Shown here: one piece after another, positions 1-10,227 of the stretch
Layout of the letters: each line of letters opens with the position of its first letter
Numbering within the stretch: position 1 is the first letter of the stretch
NCBI RefSeq assembly: GCF_003987185.1
Contig: NZ_PIPS01000004.1
Coordinates: forward strand, 124,001 to 188,000
Length of the DNA stretch: 64,000 nucleotides
From: Idiomarina aquatica
GTDB taxonomy: Bacteria > Pseudomonadota > Gammaproteobacteria > Enterobacterales > Alteromonadaceae
Direction: 5' to 3'
Translations under genes and position numbers: made by a program
Notes under the pieces: model-generated
Told to the model about the DNA's origin: nothing
Databases searched by the model: none
Seen by the model: the letters and a program-made list of their open reading frames with translations, nothing else

Positions 1-2
1 CC

Positions 3-1007
3 TTTTTTTATCTTGGCTTACAAGATGACGATACCGCCTATCCCGATATCGTCAGTGGTAATGGCCGTATTGAAGCCGTTGAAATTAATATTGCCACCAA
101 AGTCGCCGGGCGACTTGAGCAACTATGGGTCAGCGAGGGCGATTTTGTGTTGGCCGGCGATGAGCTTGCTAAAATGGATACCACAACCCTTGAAGCGGAA
201 CATCACCAGACTGCGGCTCAACTGCGACAAGCGCAGGCTGCAATCGAGGCGGCGGCCAGCCAGGTTAAGCAACGACAGGCTGAACAGCAAGCAGCGCAGG
301 CATTGGTAAAGCAGCGGTTGGCGGAACAGACGCTCAGCCAAAAACGATTGCAACGTATCAAAACGCTGTCAGAACAAGGTTCGGTGTCATCGCAAGATTT
401 AGATGATGCTCAGGCAGCTGTTATCAGTGCCGACGCAGCCATTGCCGCTGCTCAGTCACAGCTTGCAGCCAGTGACGCAGCAATACAAACCGCCTTATCA
501 CAACTCAGCAGCGCCGAAGCAGCGGCTGAAGCGACGGCTGCCACGCTCGATCGTGTTCAGGCCGAAATTGACGATAGTATGCTGTACGCGCCCCGCGACG
601 GTCGTATTCAATACATTGTCGCTCATCCCGGCGAGGTTGTGCCTGCGGGAGGCCGCATCATTAATATGGTCGATGTCAGCGATGTCTACATGACCTTTTT
701 CCTGCCAACTTCGGCGATTGGTCGAATTTCCTTAGGCAGTGAAGCGCGAATTGTTCTTGATGCCCTGCCGGAATACAAGGTTCCTGCTTACATCAGCTTT
801 ATCTCCGACGTCGCTCAGTTCACCCCGAAAACTGTCGAAACCCGTGAAGAACGGGAAAAGCTGATGTTCCGCGTACGCGCCAGTATTAAAAAGTCGTTAT
901 TGGAGAAACACCTCGAGCAGGTGAAAACGGGGCTACCCGGAATCGCCTACGTAAAATTTGACAGCAGAACAAGCTGGCCCCCAGAGTTACAAACGGAGCT
1001 CGACTAA
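3..1007 (+). CDS. yhiI: HlyD-family periplasmic adaptor of ABC exporter, 5' truncated
   Basis: The frame is open to the window edge, so the start lies outside and about 334 residues are visible. The visible part begins in the lipoyl-like beta region (VAGRLEQLWVSEGDFV), continues through a long Ala/Gln-rich coiled coil, returns to a second lipoyl strand (YAPRDGRIQYIVAHPGEVV) and ends in the beta-barrel part. This is the membrane-fusion protein layout that bridges an inner-membrane exporter to the outer membrane. Its stop overlaps the next ATG by one base (TAATG), which implies translational coupling to the RbbA-like ABC protein. The gene trio matches yhiI-rbbA-yhhJ of enterobacteria. Confidence 0.85.
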   Translation, partial: FFYLGLQDDDTAYPDIVSGNGRIEAVEINIATKVAGRLEQLWVSEGDFVLAGDELAKMDTTTLEAEHHQTAAQLRQAQAAIEAAASQVKQRQAEQQAAQALVKQRLAEQTLSQKRLQRIKTLSEQGSVSSQDLDDAQAAVISADAAIAAAQSQLAASDAAIQTALSQLSSAEAAAEATAATLDRVQAEIDDSMLYAPRDGRIQYIVAHPGEVVPAGGRIINMVDVSDVYMTFFLPTSAIGRISLGSEARIVLDALPEYKVPAYISFISDVAQFTPKTVETREEREKLMFRVRASIKKSLLEKHLEQVKTGLPGIAYVKFDSRTSWPPELQTELD

Positions 1008-3721
1008 TGCATGCTGGATTGGTCGTTTCGGCGACTGACCTGTGTTATCACTATCGAAAAACCACCGCGCTCAATGGCATCTCGCTGGCGATTCCGCGAG
1101 GCCAACTTTGCGGCTTTATCGGCCCCGACGGGGTCGGCAAATCGACGTTATTATCCCTAATCGCCGGCGCCCGCGCAGTTCAGCGCGGCCAGTTGCAAGT
1201 CCTTGCACAGGACATTACTTCGCGACGATCGCGAAAGCTATTGATGCGGCAGATCGCCTATATGCCACAAGGGCTCGGGAAAAACCTTTATCCAACGCTG
1301 TCGGTACTGGAGAACTTAACGTTTTTTGCCAAACTCTTCGCCATTCCTGCCAAGCAGCGAGACGAACGGGTCAAACGGCTGCTAACCGCGACTGACTTGT
1401 GGTCGTTTCGTCACCGCCCCAGTGGCAAATTATCGGGCGGAATGAAACAAAAGCTTGGCCTTTGCTGTGCGCTGGTTCATAACCCCGATTTACTCCTGTT
1501 AGACGAGCCCACCACGGGTGTTGACCCCCTTTCACGCCGGCAGTTCTGGAAACTGATCAGTGAAATACGTCAACAGCAGCCTGATATCAGTATTATTGTT
1601 GCCACCGCTTATATGGAAGAGGCTGAACAGTTCGACTGGCTGGCCACCATTAACAACGGCCAATTACTCACCAGTGGCAAACCTGCGCAATTATTGGCAG
1701 ACACCCAGACGACCTCGCTGGAGCAGGCCTTTATGCGGCTGCTTGGGGTAACGTCTCAAGCAACCCCGAATCCACCGCAACCCCGACCCGAACACGACCG
1801 GGCTATCGCCATAGAAGCACAGCACCTGACGCTTAAGTTTGGAGCGTTTACGGCGGTTGATGACGCCAGTTTTCGGATCAATAAAGGCGAAATTTTTGGT
1901 TTTCTCGGTTCCAACGGTTGCGGCAAAACCACCACCATGAAAATGCTTACCGGGCTACTACCACCAACCTCCGGCAGTGCTGCACTGTTTGGTCAGCCGA
2001 TCACCCATTACGATATCGAAACGCGGAAACGGGTCGGCTACATGACGCAAACGTTTTCGTTGTACGAAGAGCTCACCGTTGCGCAAAACCTGAAACTGCA
2101 CGGCAAGCTTTTCGGACTGAGTCATGAACAGCTAACCGAGCGCATAGAAATATTGGCGCAACAACTGGATCTCAGCGCACTGATGCCACAACTCGCGAAA
2201 CAGCTTCCGGTTGGCGAACGTCAGCGCTTATCGCTGGCCGTTGCCCTTATCCACGAACCGGACATTCTCATTCTCGATGAACCCACATCCGGGGTTGATC
2301 CTGTTGCCCGAGACACGTTTTGGCGCCAGCTTCAGGTGCTGGCACGGCAACACGGCGTGACGTTATTCATTTCCACCCATTTTATGAATGAGGCTGAGCG
2401 TTGCGACCGTATTTCGCTAATGCATGCGGGTAAAGTGCTGGTCACCGATACTCCGGCGGCCATCACACAAGCCAGTGGTAAAGACAGCTTAGAGGACGCC
2501 TTTGTTTACTATCTTGCACAGGCTCAGCCTGATACGGCGACACCCCGCGTATCATCACCAACGCAGCGGGATGAGGTGGTGGTACAACGTCGCGGTTTTA
2601 GCCTGTCGCGCCTACTCAGTATCAGCCATCGTGAAACCATTGAATTGATGCGCGACCCGGTGCGACTTGCCATGGCATTGATTGGCAGCGTGATTCTGAT
2701 GTTTGTCCTCGGATATGGCATCAACATGGATGTCGATGAAATCGATTTTGCCGTGCTGGATCGTGACCGAACCAGTGTCAGTCGCGATTACACGCTCAAT
2801 TTATCGGGCTCGCCGTATTTTCATCAGCAGGACGAGCTCACCGACTACACCGAACTGGAGCAACGGTTACGCTCGGCCGACATTAGCCTGGCCATCGAAA
2901 TTCCGACAAACTTTGCCAGCAACCTGCAGCGCGGCAATCAGGTCGAACTGGGGGCGTGGATAGATGGTTCGATGCCGATGCGGGGCGAGACCATTCAGGG
3001 CTATGTGCAGGGCATGCACGCTGAATGGTTAAACTATCAACTGAGTCTGCAGCCAAGCGCGCCGTCTAACCCCGGCCGAATTTCGGTTGAAAGCCGATAT
3101 CGCTACAATCCTGACATAGAGAGCCTCGCTGCCATGGTACCTGCGGTCATTCCGCTGTTACTGATGCTGTTTCCTGCCATTCTCACGTCCCTGTCAGTAG
3201 TGCGCGAAAAAGAGCTCGGTTCTATCACTAATTTTTACGTAACCCCGACCCGTAAAAGCGAATTTTTCCTCGGTAAACAGTTGCCCTATCTGGCACTGGC
3301 AATGCTTAACTTTTTTATTTTACTGGTGCAGGCCATCTTTGTGTTTGACGTCGAGCTCAAGGGCAGCCTGATGGCACTGACGCTCGCCTCGCTGCTTTAT
3401 GTCGTCGTTGCGACGGCGTTAGGGCTTATTATGTCCGCCTTTCTCAATAGCCAAATCGCGGCGTTATTTGGCACCGCCTTAGCAACCATTCTGCCGGCAT
3501 CGCAGTTTTCCGGCATGATCACTCCGGTTACGTCGCTCGACGGACTGGCACGTTGGATAGGCGAAATTTACCCAACCAGCTACTACATGATCGCGAGTCG
3601 AGGCGCTTTCTCGAAAGCACTGGGATTTGGCGACCTGACAGTGATGTTGATCGGTCTAGCCGTTGCCGCCGTGTTGTTCACAATGATTGGCATTATGTTG
3701 GTGAAAAAGCAGGAGCGCTAA
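1007..3721 (+). CDS. rbbA: Fused ABC ATPase/permease, RbbA-like
   Basis: 904 residues, close to the size of E. coli RbbA. There are two ATP-binding cassettes: Walker A GPDGVGKST near residue 39 and GSNGCGKTT near 301. The first has the signature LSGGMKQK and the Walker B segment LLLLDEP; the second has ILILDEP. An ABC-2 type membrane domain fills the last ~350 residues. The second cassette carries LPVGERQR where an LSGGQ signature is expected, so the two sites are probably asymmetric. RbbA has been described as a ribosome-associated ATPase, and the family is also read as an exporter. The adaptor upstream and the permease downstream favour export. Substrate unknown. Confidence 0.85.
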   Translation: MHAGLVVSATDLCYHYRKTTALNGISLAIPRGQLCGFIGPDGVGKSTLLSLIAGARAVQRGQLQVLAQDITSRRSRKLLMRQIAYMPQGLGKNLYPTLSVLENLTFFAKLFAIPAKQRDERVKRLLTATDLWSFRHRPSGKLSGGMKQKLGLCCALVHNPDLLLLDEPTTGVDPLSRRQFWKLISEIRQQQPDISIIVATAYMEEAEQFDWLATINNGQLLTSGKPAQLLADTQTTSLEQAFMRLLGVTSQATPNPPQPRPEHDRAIAIEAQHLTLKFGAFTAVDDASFRINKGEIFGFLGSNGCGKTTTMKMLTGLLPPTSGSAALFGQPITHYDIETRKRVGYMTQTFSLYEELTVAQNLKLHGKLFGLSHEQLTERIEILAQQLDLSALMPQLAKQLPVGERQRLSLAVALIHEPDILILDEPTSGVDPVARDTFWRQLQVLARQHGVTLFISTHFMNEAERCDRISLMHAGKVLVTDTPAAITQASGKDSLEDAFVYYLAQAQPDTATPRVSSPTQRDEVVVQRRGFSLSRLLSISHRETIELMRDPVRLAMALIGSVILMFVLGYGINMDVDEIDFAVLDRDRTSVSRDYTLNLSGSPYFHQQDELTDYTELEQRLRSADISLAIEIPTNFASNLQRGNQVELGAWIDGSMPMRGETIQGYVQGMHAEWLNYQLSLQPSAPSNPGRISVESRYRYNPDIESLAAMVPAVIPLLLMLFPAILTSLSVVREKELGSITNFYVTPTRKSEFFLGKQLPYLALAMLNFFILLVQAIFVFDVELKGSLMALTLASLLYVVVATALGLIMSAFLNSQIAALFGTALATILPASQFSGMITPVTSLDGLARWIGEIYPTSYYMIASRGAFSKALGFGDLTVMLIGLAVAAVLFTMIGIMLVKKQER

Positions 3722-3723
3722 AT

Positions 3724-4839
3724 GTGCGTAGCATAAACATCATTTTTAACCTTGGCATTAAAGAGCTGGTCAGCCTGTCACGGGACCCAATGTTGCTGCT
3801 GTTTATCGTCATGGCGTTTACTGTTTTTGTCTACACCGCCGCCTCAGCAACACCACAAACGCTGCACAAAACTCCTATTGCGATCATCGACAATGATCGT
3901 TCACAACTGTCTCAACAAATCGTCAACGCATTTACCGAGCCCTACTTTTTACCCCCCGAGTATGTATCCGCTCAAACGGCTGATCGCGATATGGACCGCG
4001 GCCGGTTCACTTTTATTGTCGACATTCCCGAAGGCCTGCAACGCGACTTACTCGCCAACAAACAACCGGAAATTCAGGTGATCGTCGATGCTACCCGCAT
4101 GAGTCAGGCATTTACCGGCAACGGCTATGTGCAAGCCATTATCCAAACCGAAGTCGCGGAATTCACTCAGCAGAAAGCCATCATGCCCGTTACTGTCGCA
4201 CTTAGAGCGCGGTTCAATGCTGAGCTGAACAGTGGTTGGTTCAGCGCCATCATGGAGTTGATCAATCAAATCACCATGTTGTCGATCATACTGACCGGCG
4301 CGGCGCTGTTACGTGAGCGTGAACACGGTACCATTGAACACCTGATGGTAATGCCCGTTACCCCCATGCAAATTATGCTCAGCAAGGTCTGGTCGATGGG
4401 GTTGGTGGTGCTGGTCGCTGCGGCATTTTCGTTATTTATTGTGATCAAACAAGTGCTGGATATTCCAACCCTGGGTAGCGCCGGATTGTTTTTGTTCGGC
4501 ACCGCTCTGCACTTGTTTGCCACGACGTCAATGGGCATCTTTATCGGTACTTTTGCGCGCTCGATGCCGCAGTTTGGCTTATTGTTCTTACTGATTATAC
4601 TGCCAATGCAAATCCTTTCCGGAGGCATGACACCGTTTGACAGCATGCCAATCGCGGTGCAGTGGATCATGTCACTGGCGCCCACCTCTCACTTTACCGA
4701 ATTTGGTCAGGGACTTTTATTTCGTGGCGCAGGGCTGGATATCGTCTGGCCACAGTTGACCGCGCTGCTGGCCATTGGCCTGGTATTCTTTATCATTTCG
4801 TGGCGAAATTTTCACCAGCGCATCGCGCAAATGGCCTAA
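3724..4839 (+). CDS. yhhJ: ABC-2 type permease, YhhJ-like
   Basis: 371 residues from a GTG start two bases after the rbbA stop. A longer open frame reaches back into rbbA but has no family support, and the GTG gives the expected N-terminus (MRSINIIFNLGIKEL). It has one N-terminal membrane helix, a large periplasmic domain and about five C-terminal helices, the layout of ABC-2 permeases. It lacks its own ATPase and presumably works with the preceding RbbA-like protein and HlyD adaptor as one exporter. Its 3' end overlaps the convergent LOG-family gene by four bases. Confidence 0.85.
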   Translation: MRSINIIFNLGIKELVSLSRDPMLLLFIVMAFTVFVYTAASATPQTLHKTPIAIIDNDRSQLSQQIVNAFTEPYFLPPEYVSAQTADRDMDRGRFTFIVDIPEGLQRDLLANKQPEIQVIVDATRMSQAFTGNGYVQAIIQTEVAEFTQQKAIMPVTVALRARFNAELNSGWFSAIMELINQITMLSIILTGAALLREREHGTIEHLMVMPVTPMQIMLSKVWSMGLVVLVAAAFSLFIVIKQVLDIPTLGSAGLFLFGTALHLFATTSMGIFIGTFARSMPQFGLLFLLIILPMQILSGGMTPFDSMPIAVQWIMSLAPTSHFTEFGQGLLFRGAGLDIVWPQLTALLAIGLVFFIISWRNFHQRIAQMA

Positions 4840-5729
4840 CGATGGTTACCATTTTTCAGATCGTAACATCGGCAGATTTCTCGCCAGGCTTCCTCTGCCG
4901 TATCCACAATACTAAAAAGCTCCAGGTCTCGCTGTTCTACCGTACCTTCTTCGACCAACAGCTCAAAATTGATCAAACGCGACCAAAATGTCTTGCCGAC
5001 CAGCACGATTGGCACCGGCTCCGACTTTTGCGTTTGTACTAACGTTAGTGTCTCGAATAACTCATCCAACGTGCCATATCCGCCAGGAAAGGCAACCAGA
5101 GCCCGCGCTCGTTGCAGAAAATGCATTTTTCGAATCGCAAAATAATGAAACTGAAAGCAATACTCAGGGGTGATATAGGGATTTGGACGCTGTTCTTTGG
5201 GTAACACAATGTTGAGCCCAATACTCTCACCGCCAGCATCCATCGCACCGCGATTAGCCGCTTCCATCACGCCAGGTCCTCCGCCGCTGACGATCATCAA
5301 GTTTTCGTCCGGCCGTTTAAGGCTATGTTCTGTCGCAAGTCGGGAAAACTCCTGCGCCTGCTGATAATAAAAGCTGTTTTTAACGGCAATCTGTGCTCGT
5401 TTTACCTGTCCCCGCAACCGATCATCATTCGGCTTTTTGGCTAACTCTGCCTCGGCAATACGTAAATCATGAGAAGCTTGTTCCGGCGGCAAAAAACGCG
5501 CACTACCAAATACCACAATGGTCGCATCAATATTGTGCTGCTCCATGATCAATTGCGGCTTTAAATACTCCAACTGCAATCTCACGGCACGTAAATCATC
5601 CCGCAACAAGAACTCATTATCGGCAAATGCCAGTTTATAAGAGCCTTGTCCCTCGATGCGAGCAACCGCTTCGTCAGACTCCTTCGCCGACGCGAGCCGA
5701 CGGCGGTGCAGTTCGTCTTTGTCTGCCAT
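4836..5729 (-). CDS. LOG-family (TIGR00730-like) Rossmann protein
   Basis: 297 residues. The lysine-decarboxylase-like/LOG signature is visible: an SGGGPGVMEAANRGA segment, then PGGYGTLDELFE. Proteins with this motif are nucleotide 5'-monophosphate phosphoribohydrolases (cytokinin-activating LOG in plants, PpnN-type in bacteria), acting in the cytoplasm on nucleoside monophosphates. An N-terminal extension of about 65 residues precedes the core, so it is longer than minimal LOG proteins. It is transcribed convergently with yhhJ. Substrate is not decidable from sequence; older annotations call these lysine decarboxylases, which is probably wrong. Confidence 0.8.
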   Translation of the reverse strand: MADKDELHRRRLASAKESDEAVARIEGQGSYKLAFADNEFLLRDDLRAVRLQLEYLKPQLIMEQHNIDATIVVFGSARFLPPEQASHDLRIAEAELAKKPNDDRLRGQVKRAQIAVKNSFYYQQAQEFSRLATEHSLKRPDENLMIVSGGGPGVMEAANRGAMDAGGESIGLNIVLPKEQRPNPYITPEYCFQFHYFAIRKMHFLQRARALVAFPGGYGTLDELFETLTLVQTQKSEPVPIVLVGKTFWSRLINFELLVEEGTVEQRDLELFSIVDTAEEAWREICRCYDLKNGNHR

Positions 5730-5874
5730 GCATCTATCCCGTGTTTAGAAATCGAGCAAAAGGTGTCGATAGTGTAATCAGAAAACGGCATGAAAACGAC
5801 GATAATTTTACTTGGAAAGTGACGCAATTGTGACACAATAACCATATTAAAAGTAAGGATAAAGGTCGTCAGTC

Positions 5875-7185
5875 ATGTTCTTAACCAAAGGTAAAGTCAC
5901 TGAATATTTAGAGGCCTTCGCAGAAGGTAGCCTCGACGCAAACGAGGCTCCCGACTGGATGGCTCCCCTATTTCGGAATGATTCGAGTAGCATGGATGCA
6001 TTTGGGCTTGCTGATAGCAGCATCGACTCGATCCGCAACATCGTCCGTTTTGGCCGAGAAGGGCTGACATTCCAGGAGCAAATCAACGGTTTGGAGTCGG
6101 ACTCTGAGCAGTTGGCTACGGCCGTCGAAGAGTTATCGTCGTCAGCAACACAGGTTGCCGCCTATGCAGAACAAGTACTGTCGGCCGCTGAGCAATCCGC
6201 ACAGGATGCGGACAGTGGTTTACAGAAATTAAAAACCCTGGTGCAGCATATGGGGGAAGTCGAGTCATCGATTTCACGGGTTACTGAACACACCCGAGCA
6301 TTCGTTAATCAGACCGAACGCATCACTCATTTGACGCAAACCGTGAACGAAATTGCCGACCAGACCAATTTATTGGCGCTCAACGCAGCTATCGAAGCCG
6401 CGCGGGCCGGTGAGGCCGGACGGGGCTTTTCTGTTGTCGCCGACGCGGTTCGTGAGCTGGCTACCCGTAGCTCTGAAGCGGCTACCGAAATTGATACTAT
6501 CGTTACCGATGTTGTTAAAGGAGCGCGCGATATTGAAGCCGTTATCGAAACCAGTAACGAAGCATTAACCGAATCCCGTGACGATCGTTCGCAAGTTTGC
6601 GACATTCTCGAGCGTGCACGAAACTCGGCAGAAGAAAATCTCTCAGCCACAACCGAAGTGTCCTCGGCAACACGAGAACAATCGAATGTGGCGCGGGACA
6701 TGGCTGCCCGGCTTCAACACATGTCCGATGCAGTAAAGGTCGCAAATGCATCCTTTAATGATATTGCCAAAGTCATGCGCCAGCTGCGCGAAAACCAACT
6801 GCACGAATTACAAATGCTACCCGATGACGACCCCGCGATGCTACTTCGGTTGGCCAAGGCTGACCATATCGTGTGGGTCGATAAAGTCATTCGCTACGCA
6901 CTTTTCAATCAAACTTCGTTAACCGAGGGCGAACTCAAGGATCATACTCAGTGTCGACTGGGTAAATTCCTTGACTCTGATCGAGGTCAAACGATGCTTG
7001 CGGGTAAAAATAACTTCGCTGAACTGTACAACCATGTTCATCCTAAGGTGCATCAGTTAGGTCGGGATATTTTCAATAACGCCAAGAAAGGCAACCATCA
7101 CGAAGCGCTAGAGCCGATGATTGAAGAACTGATTGCCACATCGGATCGGGTTGTCGGGCTGCTCGACGAGTTTATTTCCGACTAG
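5875..7185 (+). CDS. Soluble methyl-accepting chemotaxis protein with C-terminal CZB domain
   Basis: 436 residues with no predicted membrane helix. The highly conserved MCP hairpin tip lies mid-protein ([20 protein letters not shown]), inside long amphipathic helices. The last ~110 residues carry the zinc-binding CZB pattern: a His in KADHIVW, CRLGKFL, and the HPKVH motif. CZB domains of soluble receptors and diguanylate cyclases bind zinc and can sense redox or hypochlorous acid, so this is likely a cytoplasmic sensor feeding the CheA/CheW array. It is a monocistronic gene preceded by an AAGGATAAAGG ribosome site and overlaps convergent yjbQ by four bases. Confidence 0.88.
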   Translation: MFLTKGKVTEYLEAFAEGSLDANEAPDWMAPLFRNDSSSMDAFGLADSSIDSIRNIVRFGREGLTFQEQINGLESDSEQLATAVEELSSSATQVAAYAEQVLSAAEQSAQDADSGLQKLKTLVQHMGEVESSISRVTEHTRAFVNQTERITHLTQTVNEIADQTNLLALNAAIEAARAGEAGRGFSVVADAVRELATRSSEAATEIDTIVTDVVKGARDIEAVIETSNEALTESRDDRSQVCDILERARNSAEENLSATTEVSSATREQSNVARDMAARLQHMSDAVKVANASFNDIAKVMRQLRENQLHELQMLPDDDPAMLLRLAKADHIVWVDKVIRYALFNQTSLTEGELKDHTQCRLGKFLDSDRGQTMLAGKNNFAELYNHVHPKVHQLGRDIFNNAKKGNHHEALEPMIEELIATSDRVVGLLDEFISD

Positions 7186-7601
7186 TCGCCCTGTAAGGTG
7201 AGGACGAGCCGTCGGGCACCTGCATTATCACGGTGCTCACACAAATACAGCCCCTGCCAGGTACCCATATTCAGACGACCATCGGTAACCGGAATGGTGA
7301 CACTTGTGCCCAGCAAACTCGCTTTCAGGTGAGCGGGCATGTCGTCTGACCCTTCAAAGGTATGTTTATAATAGGGCTGGTTTTCCGGAACCATGACATT
7401 GAAATGGCTTTCAAAATCCTGTCGCACCGTAGGATCGGCATTTTCATTAATGGTTAACGATGCCGACGTATGCTGTATAAATACATGCAGCAATCCGCAC
7501 TTCACTCTGGGTAACTCCGCGAGCGCACGCTCAACATCGTCTGTGATTAAGTGGAAGCCCCGGCGTTTTGGAGATAGTGTCAGCTCTGTTTGTGTGAACA
7601 T
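7182..7601 (-). CDS. yjbQ: YjbQ/UPF0047 family protein
   Basis: 139 residues, the usual family size. Conserved segments are [14 protein letters not shown], with the family's His and Asn/Glu cluster, and a C-terminal stretch with [14 protein letters not shown]. Family members have reported weak thiamine-phosphate synthase activity, but the physiological role is unclear. It is a cytoplasmic single-domain protein with no apparent operon partner; its 3' end overlaps the chemoreceptor gene by four bases. Confidence 0.88.
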   Translation of the reverse strand: MFTQTELTLSPKRRGFHLITDDVERALAELPRVKCGLLHVFIQHTSASLTINENADPTVRQDFESHFNVMVPENQPYYKHTFEGSDDMPAHLKASLLGTSVTIPVTDGRLNMGTWQGLYLCEHRDNAGARRLVLTLQGD

Positions 7602-7681
7602 AATTGACCTTTATTATATTGCTTTTGCGGCATTTCAGTGCCAGCCTAATATCATGTTAGTTTATCAAAGAGAACCAAGCC

Positions 7682-8119
7682 ATGCGTGCCCTATTCGTAT
7701 CGATGTTACTGTTGTTAAGCTCATTTTCAGTATCCGCTCAAACGGATTTAAAACAAGAGTTAACGCAAACACTAGAAACTTTTCTTTACGGTGCCAGCAT
7801 TAACGACCCCGAGGTTCATGCCAACTTTTGGGCCGATGACCTTACCTACACCAGTTCGCGTGGCACTCGCTATGGTAAAGCCACATTAATGAAGGGCCTT
7901 GAAGGCGTTGAAGCGAATGACCCGGAGCAGGTGGATACCTGGTACGGCGCAGAGAACATCGAAATTAAGCCCATCGGCGAGGTGGTAATCGTTAACTTCA
8001 CGCTCACTTCAGCGACAGGCGGCAAAGTAACTGATCGCTTTTATAACAGTGGTGTTTTCATCAAAAAAGACGGCCGCTGGCAAGCGATTAACTGGAATGC
8101 AACCGTGGCCAAAGACTAA
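7682..8119 (+). CDS. Exported NTF2-like (DUF4440/SnoaL-type) protein
   Basis: 145 residues with a cleavable signal peptide ending SVSA-QT. The mature part has the cone-shaped NTF2-like pattern: FLYGASINDPEVHANFWADDLTYTSS early, then a late GRWQAINWNAT strand. Such domains bind small ligands or act as isomerases, and no catalytic residues can be assigned here. Periplasmic location is inferred from the leader. It overlaps the convergent GNAT gene by four bases. Confidence 0.7.
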   Translation: MRALFVSMLLLLSSFSVSAQTDLKQELTQTLETFLYGASINDPEVHANFWADDLTYTSSRGTRYGKATLMKGLEGVEANDPEQVDTWYGAENIEIKPIGEVVIVNFTLTSATGGKVTDRFYNSGVFIKKDGRWQAINWNATVAKD

Positions 8120-8574
8120 TTGTCTTGGGCATGGTCGTAACGCATCGCGACCATGCCGCGGTTTTCGCCCACTTCGTTAAAACCAAGGCTCAGGTAAAGC
8201 TTTCTCGCTGGCGCATTATTCGGATAAACGTTGAGGGTGATGCGGTTCACACCCGAAATGGACAGCGCATGATTCATGAGGTCGGTAACAAACCGACGCC
8301 CAACACCCTGCCCGCGCGCTTGTGGTGCCACAATCAGGCAAGCAATATGACGGGCATTGGCCTCGCGCTCATAACATTGACCAAAACCGAGCTGACCCGT
8401 CTCATCGGTAAACACAAACGTGTCCCGCGAGTCCGCTTGGATTTGCTGCCAAATGGTATCGGCAGAACTGCCGTACACGATCTTATCACCAAACCAAAAA
8501 GCAAATTCAGCCTCATTCTCCGGCCATGTCAATGCGGTTACTAAATGCTCTTTTTGCGCTCTGCTAATCACCAC
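8116..8574 (-). CDS. GNAT-family N-acetyltransferase
   Basis: 152 residues. The acetyl-CoA-binding motif A is clear (LIVAPQARGQGVGRRFV), followed by the motif B region with LNVYPNNAPARKLYLSLGF. The substrate cannot be assigned; the short N-terminal part resembles general ribosomal or small-molecule acetyltransferases. It is probably expressed alone and is convergent with the exported NTF2-like gene. Confidence 0.85.
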   Translation of the reverse strand: MVISRAQKEHLVTALTWPENEAEFAFWFGDKIVYGSSADTIWQQIQADSRDTFVFTDETGQLGFGQCYEREANARHIACLIVAPQARGQGVGRRFVTDLMNHALSISGVNRITLNVYPNNAPARKLYLSLGFNEVGENRGMVAMRYDHAQDN

Positions 8575-8609
8575 TAAACTCCAGTTCCGGTATCGCCGGC
8601 TTCATAAAT

Positions 8610-8864
8610 TCAAGTCGACGGACTTAAGTCACCATGTAAGAATTTACACACAAACACCACCTTACCATAGCGCTCGAACGACCACTTAATACAACGCTGC
8701 AGCGCTTCCATCACGTCATCATAATCACCAAACACCTGGGTGCTGAGGGTATTGGTGATTACCTTAACGTCAGCGGTTTTGTTCAGCTCATCAATAAAGC
8801 CTTTTATTGGGCCGATGTAATCATCCGCCAATGGGTATTTGCTGATTTCTACCGTCAGTTTCAT
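8610..8864 (-). CDS. YkoF/MTH1187-type thiamine-binding-like small protein
   Basis: 84 residues forming one ferredoxin-like repeat. MKLTVEISKYPL at the start, a central VITNTLSTQVFGDYDDV and a C-terminal KVVFVCKF match the pattern of YkoF-related proteins, some of which bind thiamine or HMP. A strong AGGAGA ribosome site precedes the ATG. The function is a family inference only. It lies between the GNAT gene and divergent upp. Confidence 0.65.
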   Translation of the reverse strand: MKLTVEISKYPLADDYIGPIKGFIDELNKTADVKVITNTLSTQVFGDYDDVMEALQRCIKWSFERYGKVVFVCKFLHGDLSPST

Positions 8865-9096
8865 GGAGATTCTCCTTTTCGTTGTTCAGTATTCAGTGAG
8901 CGACATTCACAGACGCCACATACTACCATGAAGTCATCTGAGTCCATCGTTTGGCATTAACGCTGATGGATGTTCGCCTTAGTGGACTGCACCTTCGATA
9001 TCTTTATCGCTTCATTAAGCACCTTTACACCAGTACAATGGTAACTCGCTTGCGTGCCGTGTCTGCCGAAATTGCTAAGGAATAGGAAACATTACT

Positions 9097-9726
9097 ATGG
9101 GATTACAAGTTATCAAGCACCCATTGGTTCAGCATAAGCTGGGTCTAATGAGAAAATCCGGCATATCAACGAAAAGCTTTCGTGAGTTATCCAACGAAAT
9201 TGCCACCTTGCTTACTTACGAAGCAACCAGCGACTTTTTGCTGGAAAGTACAACCATCGACGGTTGGAGTGGCAATACCATTGAAGTACAGCAACTCAAA
9301 GGCAAAAAAGTTACCGTGGTACCGATTCTACGTGCTGGCATCGGTATGCTTGACGGGGTTTTGAATTTAATTCCGAGTGCTAAAGTCAGTGTGGTTGGCT
9401 TATACCGAAACGAAGAAACCCTAGAGCCAGTCAGCTACTTTGACAAATTTGTTAGTGCACTTGATGAGCGCATCGCACTGGTTATTGATCCTATGCTGGC
9501 TACCGGTGGCAGTATGATAGCCACGCTGGACATGCTGAAACAACGCGGCTGCAAAGACATCCGTGTGCTGGTATTGGTTGCAGCACCAGAGGGCGTAGAA
9601 GCGGTATTAGCCAAACACCCCGATGTACGCATTTTTACCGCCGCACTGGATAGCAACCTTAATGACAATGGTTACATCATGCCTGGACTGGGTGATGCCG
9701 GTGATAAAATATTTGGCACCCGCTAA
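9097..9726 (+). CDS. upp: Uracil phosphoribosyltransferase
   Basis: 209 residues, the standard Upp length. Converts uracil and PRPP to UMP in pyrimidine salvage. Visible hallmarks are [14 protein letters not shown], the PRPP-binding loop [10 protein letters not shown] and the C-terminal uracil-binding segment [13 protein letters not shown]. It stands alone behind about 230 bp of non-coding sequence, and no uraA permease gene follows. A short GC-rich dyad follows the stop. Confidence 0.97.
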   Translation: MGLQVIKHPLVQHKLGLMRKSGISTKSFRELSNEIATLLTYEATSDFLLESTTIDGWSGNTIEVQQLKGKKVTVVPILRAGIGMLDGVLNLIPSAKVSVVGLYRNEETLEPVSYFDKFVSALDERIALVIDPMLATGGSMIATLDMLKQRGCKDIRVLVLVAAPEGVEAVLAKHPDVRIFTAALDSNLNDNGYIMPGLGDAGDKIFGTR

Positions 9727-9744
9727 GTTATTGCTACTGTCTAC

Positions 9745-9760
9745 GTGCGCCCCGGCGCAC
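9745..9760. terminator. GC-rich dyad between convergent upp and lipoprotein gene
   Basis: GTGCGC/GCGCAC stem with a CCCG loop, placed between two convergent stops. No clear T-run on either side, so function as an intrinsic terminator is uncertain. Confidence 0.35.
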
Positions 9761-9761
9761 G

Positions 9762-10184
9762 CTAGGGTTTCACATAAATGGCCAAGCCTTCGGCGGTTTT
9801 GTCGGTTAACCCGAATACCCGACCCAATTGCACACTGAGCCCAACGTTGCCGCTGTAACGACCAACACCGGTACCAACGTAGATCGAGTTATCGCGCTGG
9901 TCAGCCGTTGCCTGTAACAAGACCCCGTTGGCACCCACTTTGGCGGCTTCTTGTTTCAACAGCCTGATGACTGCATCCATCTTGGCTTGTTCACCAAAGC
10001 TCCAGGAACCATCACTGGTCACCGACAGCAAGGCTATCGGTTCGTAATTTTCTGGCTTTTCGGTATAAATCTGTACCTGTTCAGGTGCAATGGCAGCACG
10101 TTTCTCACCCACCAGTGTGGTTGACGTGGGCGACGCACACCCCACCAACAATAACGCCAATAACGTGATTAATACGTTATACAT
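9762..10184 (-). CDS. Small lipoprotein of unknown function
   Basis: 140 residues with a lipoprotein signal (LLALLLVGC, Cys16). The mature part has a conserved-looking tract, IRLLKQEAAKVGANGVLL, resembling the alpha/beta repeat of YbjQ/RcsF-like lipoproteins in which an Ala-Asn-Gly segment recurs. No cysteine pair is present, so it is not RcsF. It is likely anchored in the outer membrane. I do not recognise it further. Confidence 0.6.
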   Translation of the reverse strand: MYNVLITLLALLLVGCASPTSTTLVGEKRAAIAPEQVQIYTEKPENYEPIALLSVTSDGSWSFGEQAKMDAVIRLLKQEAAKVGANGVLLQATADQRDNSIYVGTGVGRYSGNVGLSVQLGRVFGLTDKTAEGLAIYVKP

Positions 10185-10227
10185 ACCACCATCCTTTCTC
10201 GCTTTGCGAACATTCTGTGACGTGCAT

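Noticed and set aside
3553-3723. Extended N-terminus for the YhhJ-like permease
   Set aside because: Lies within rbbA and lacks membrane character; the GTG at 3724 gives the family N-terminus.
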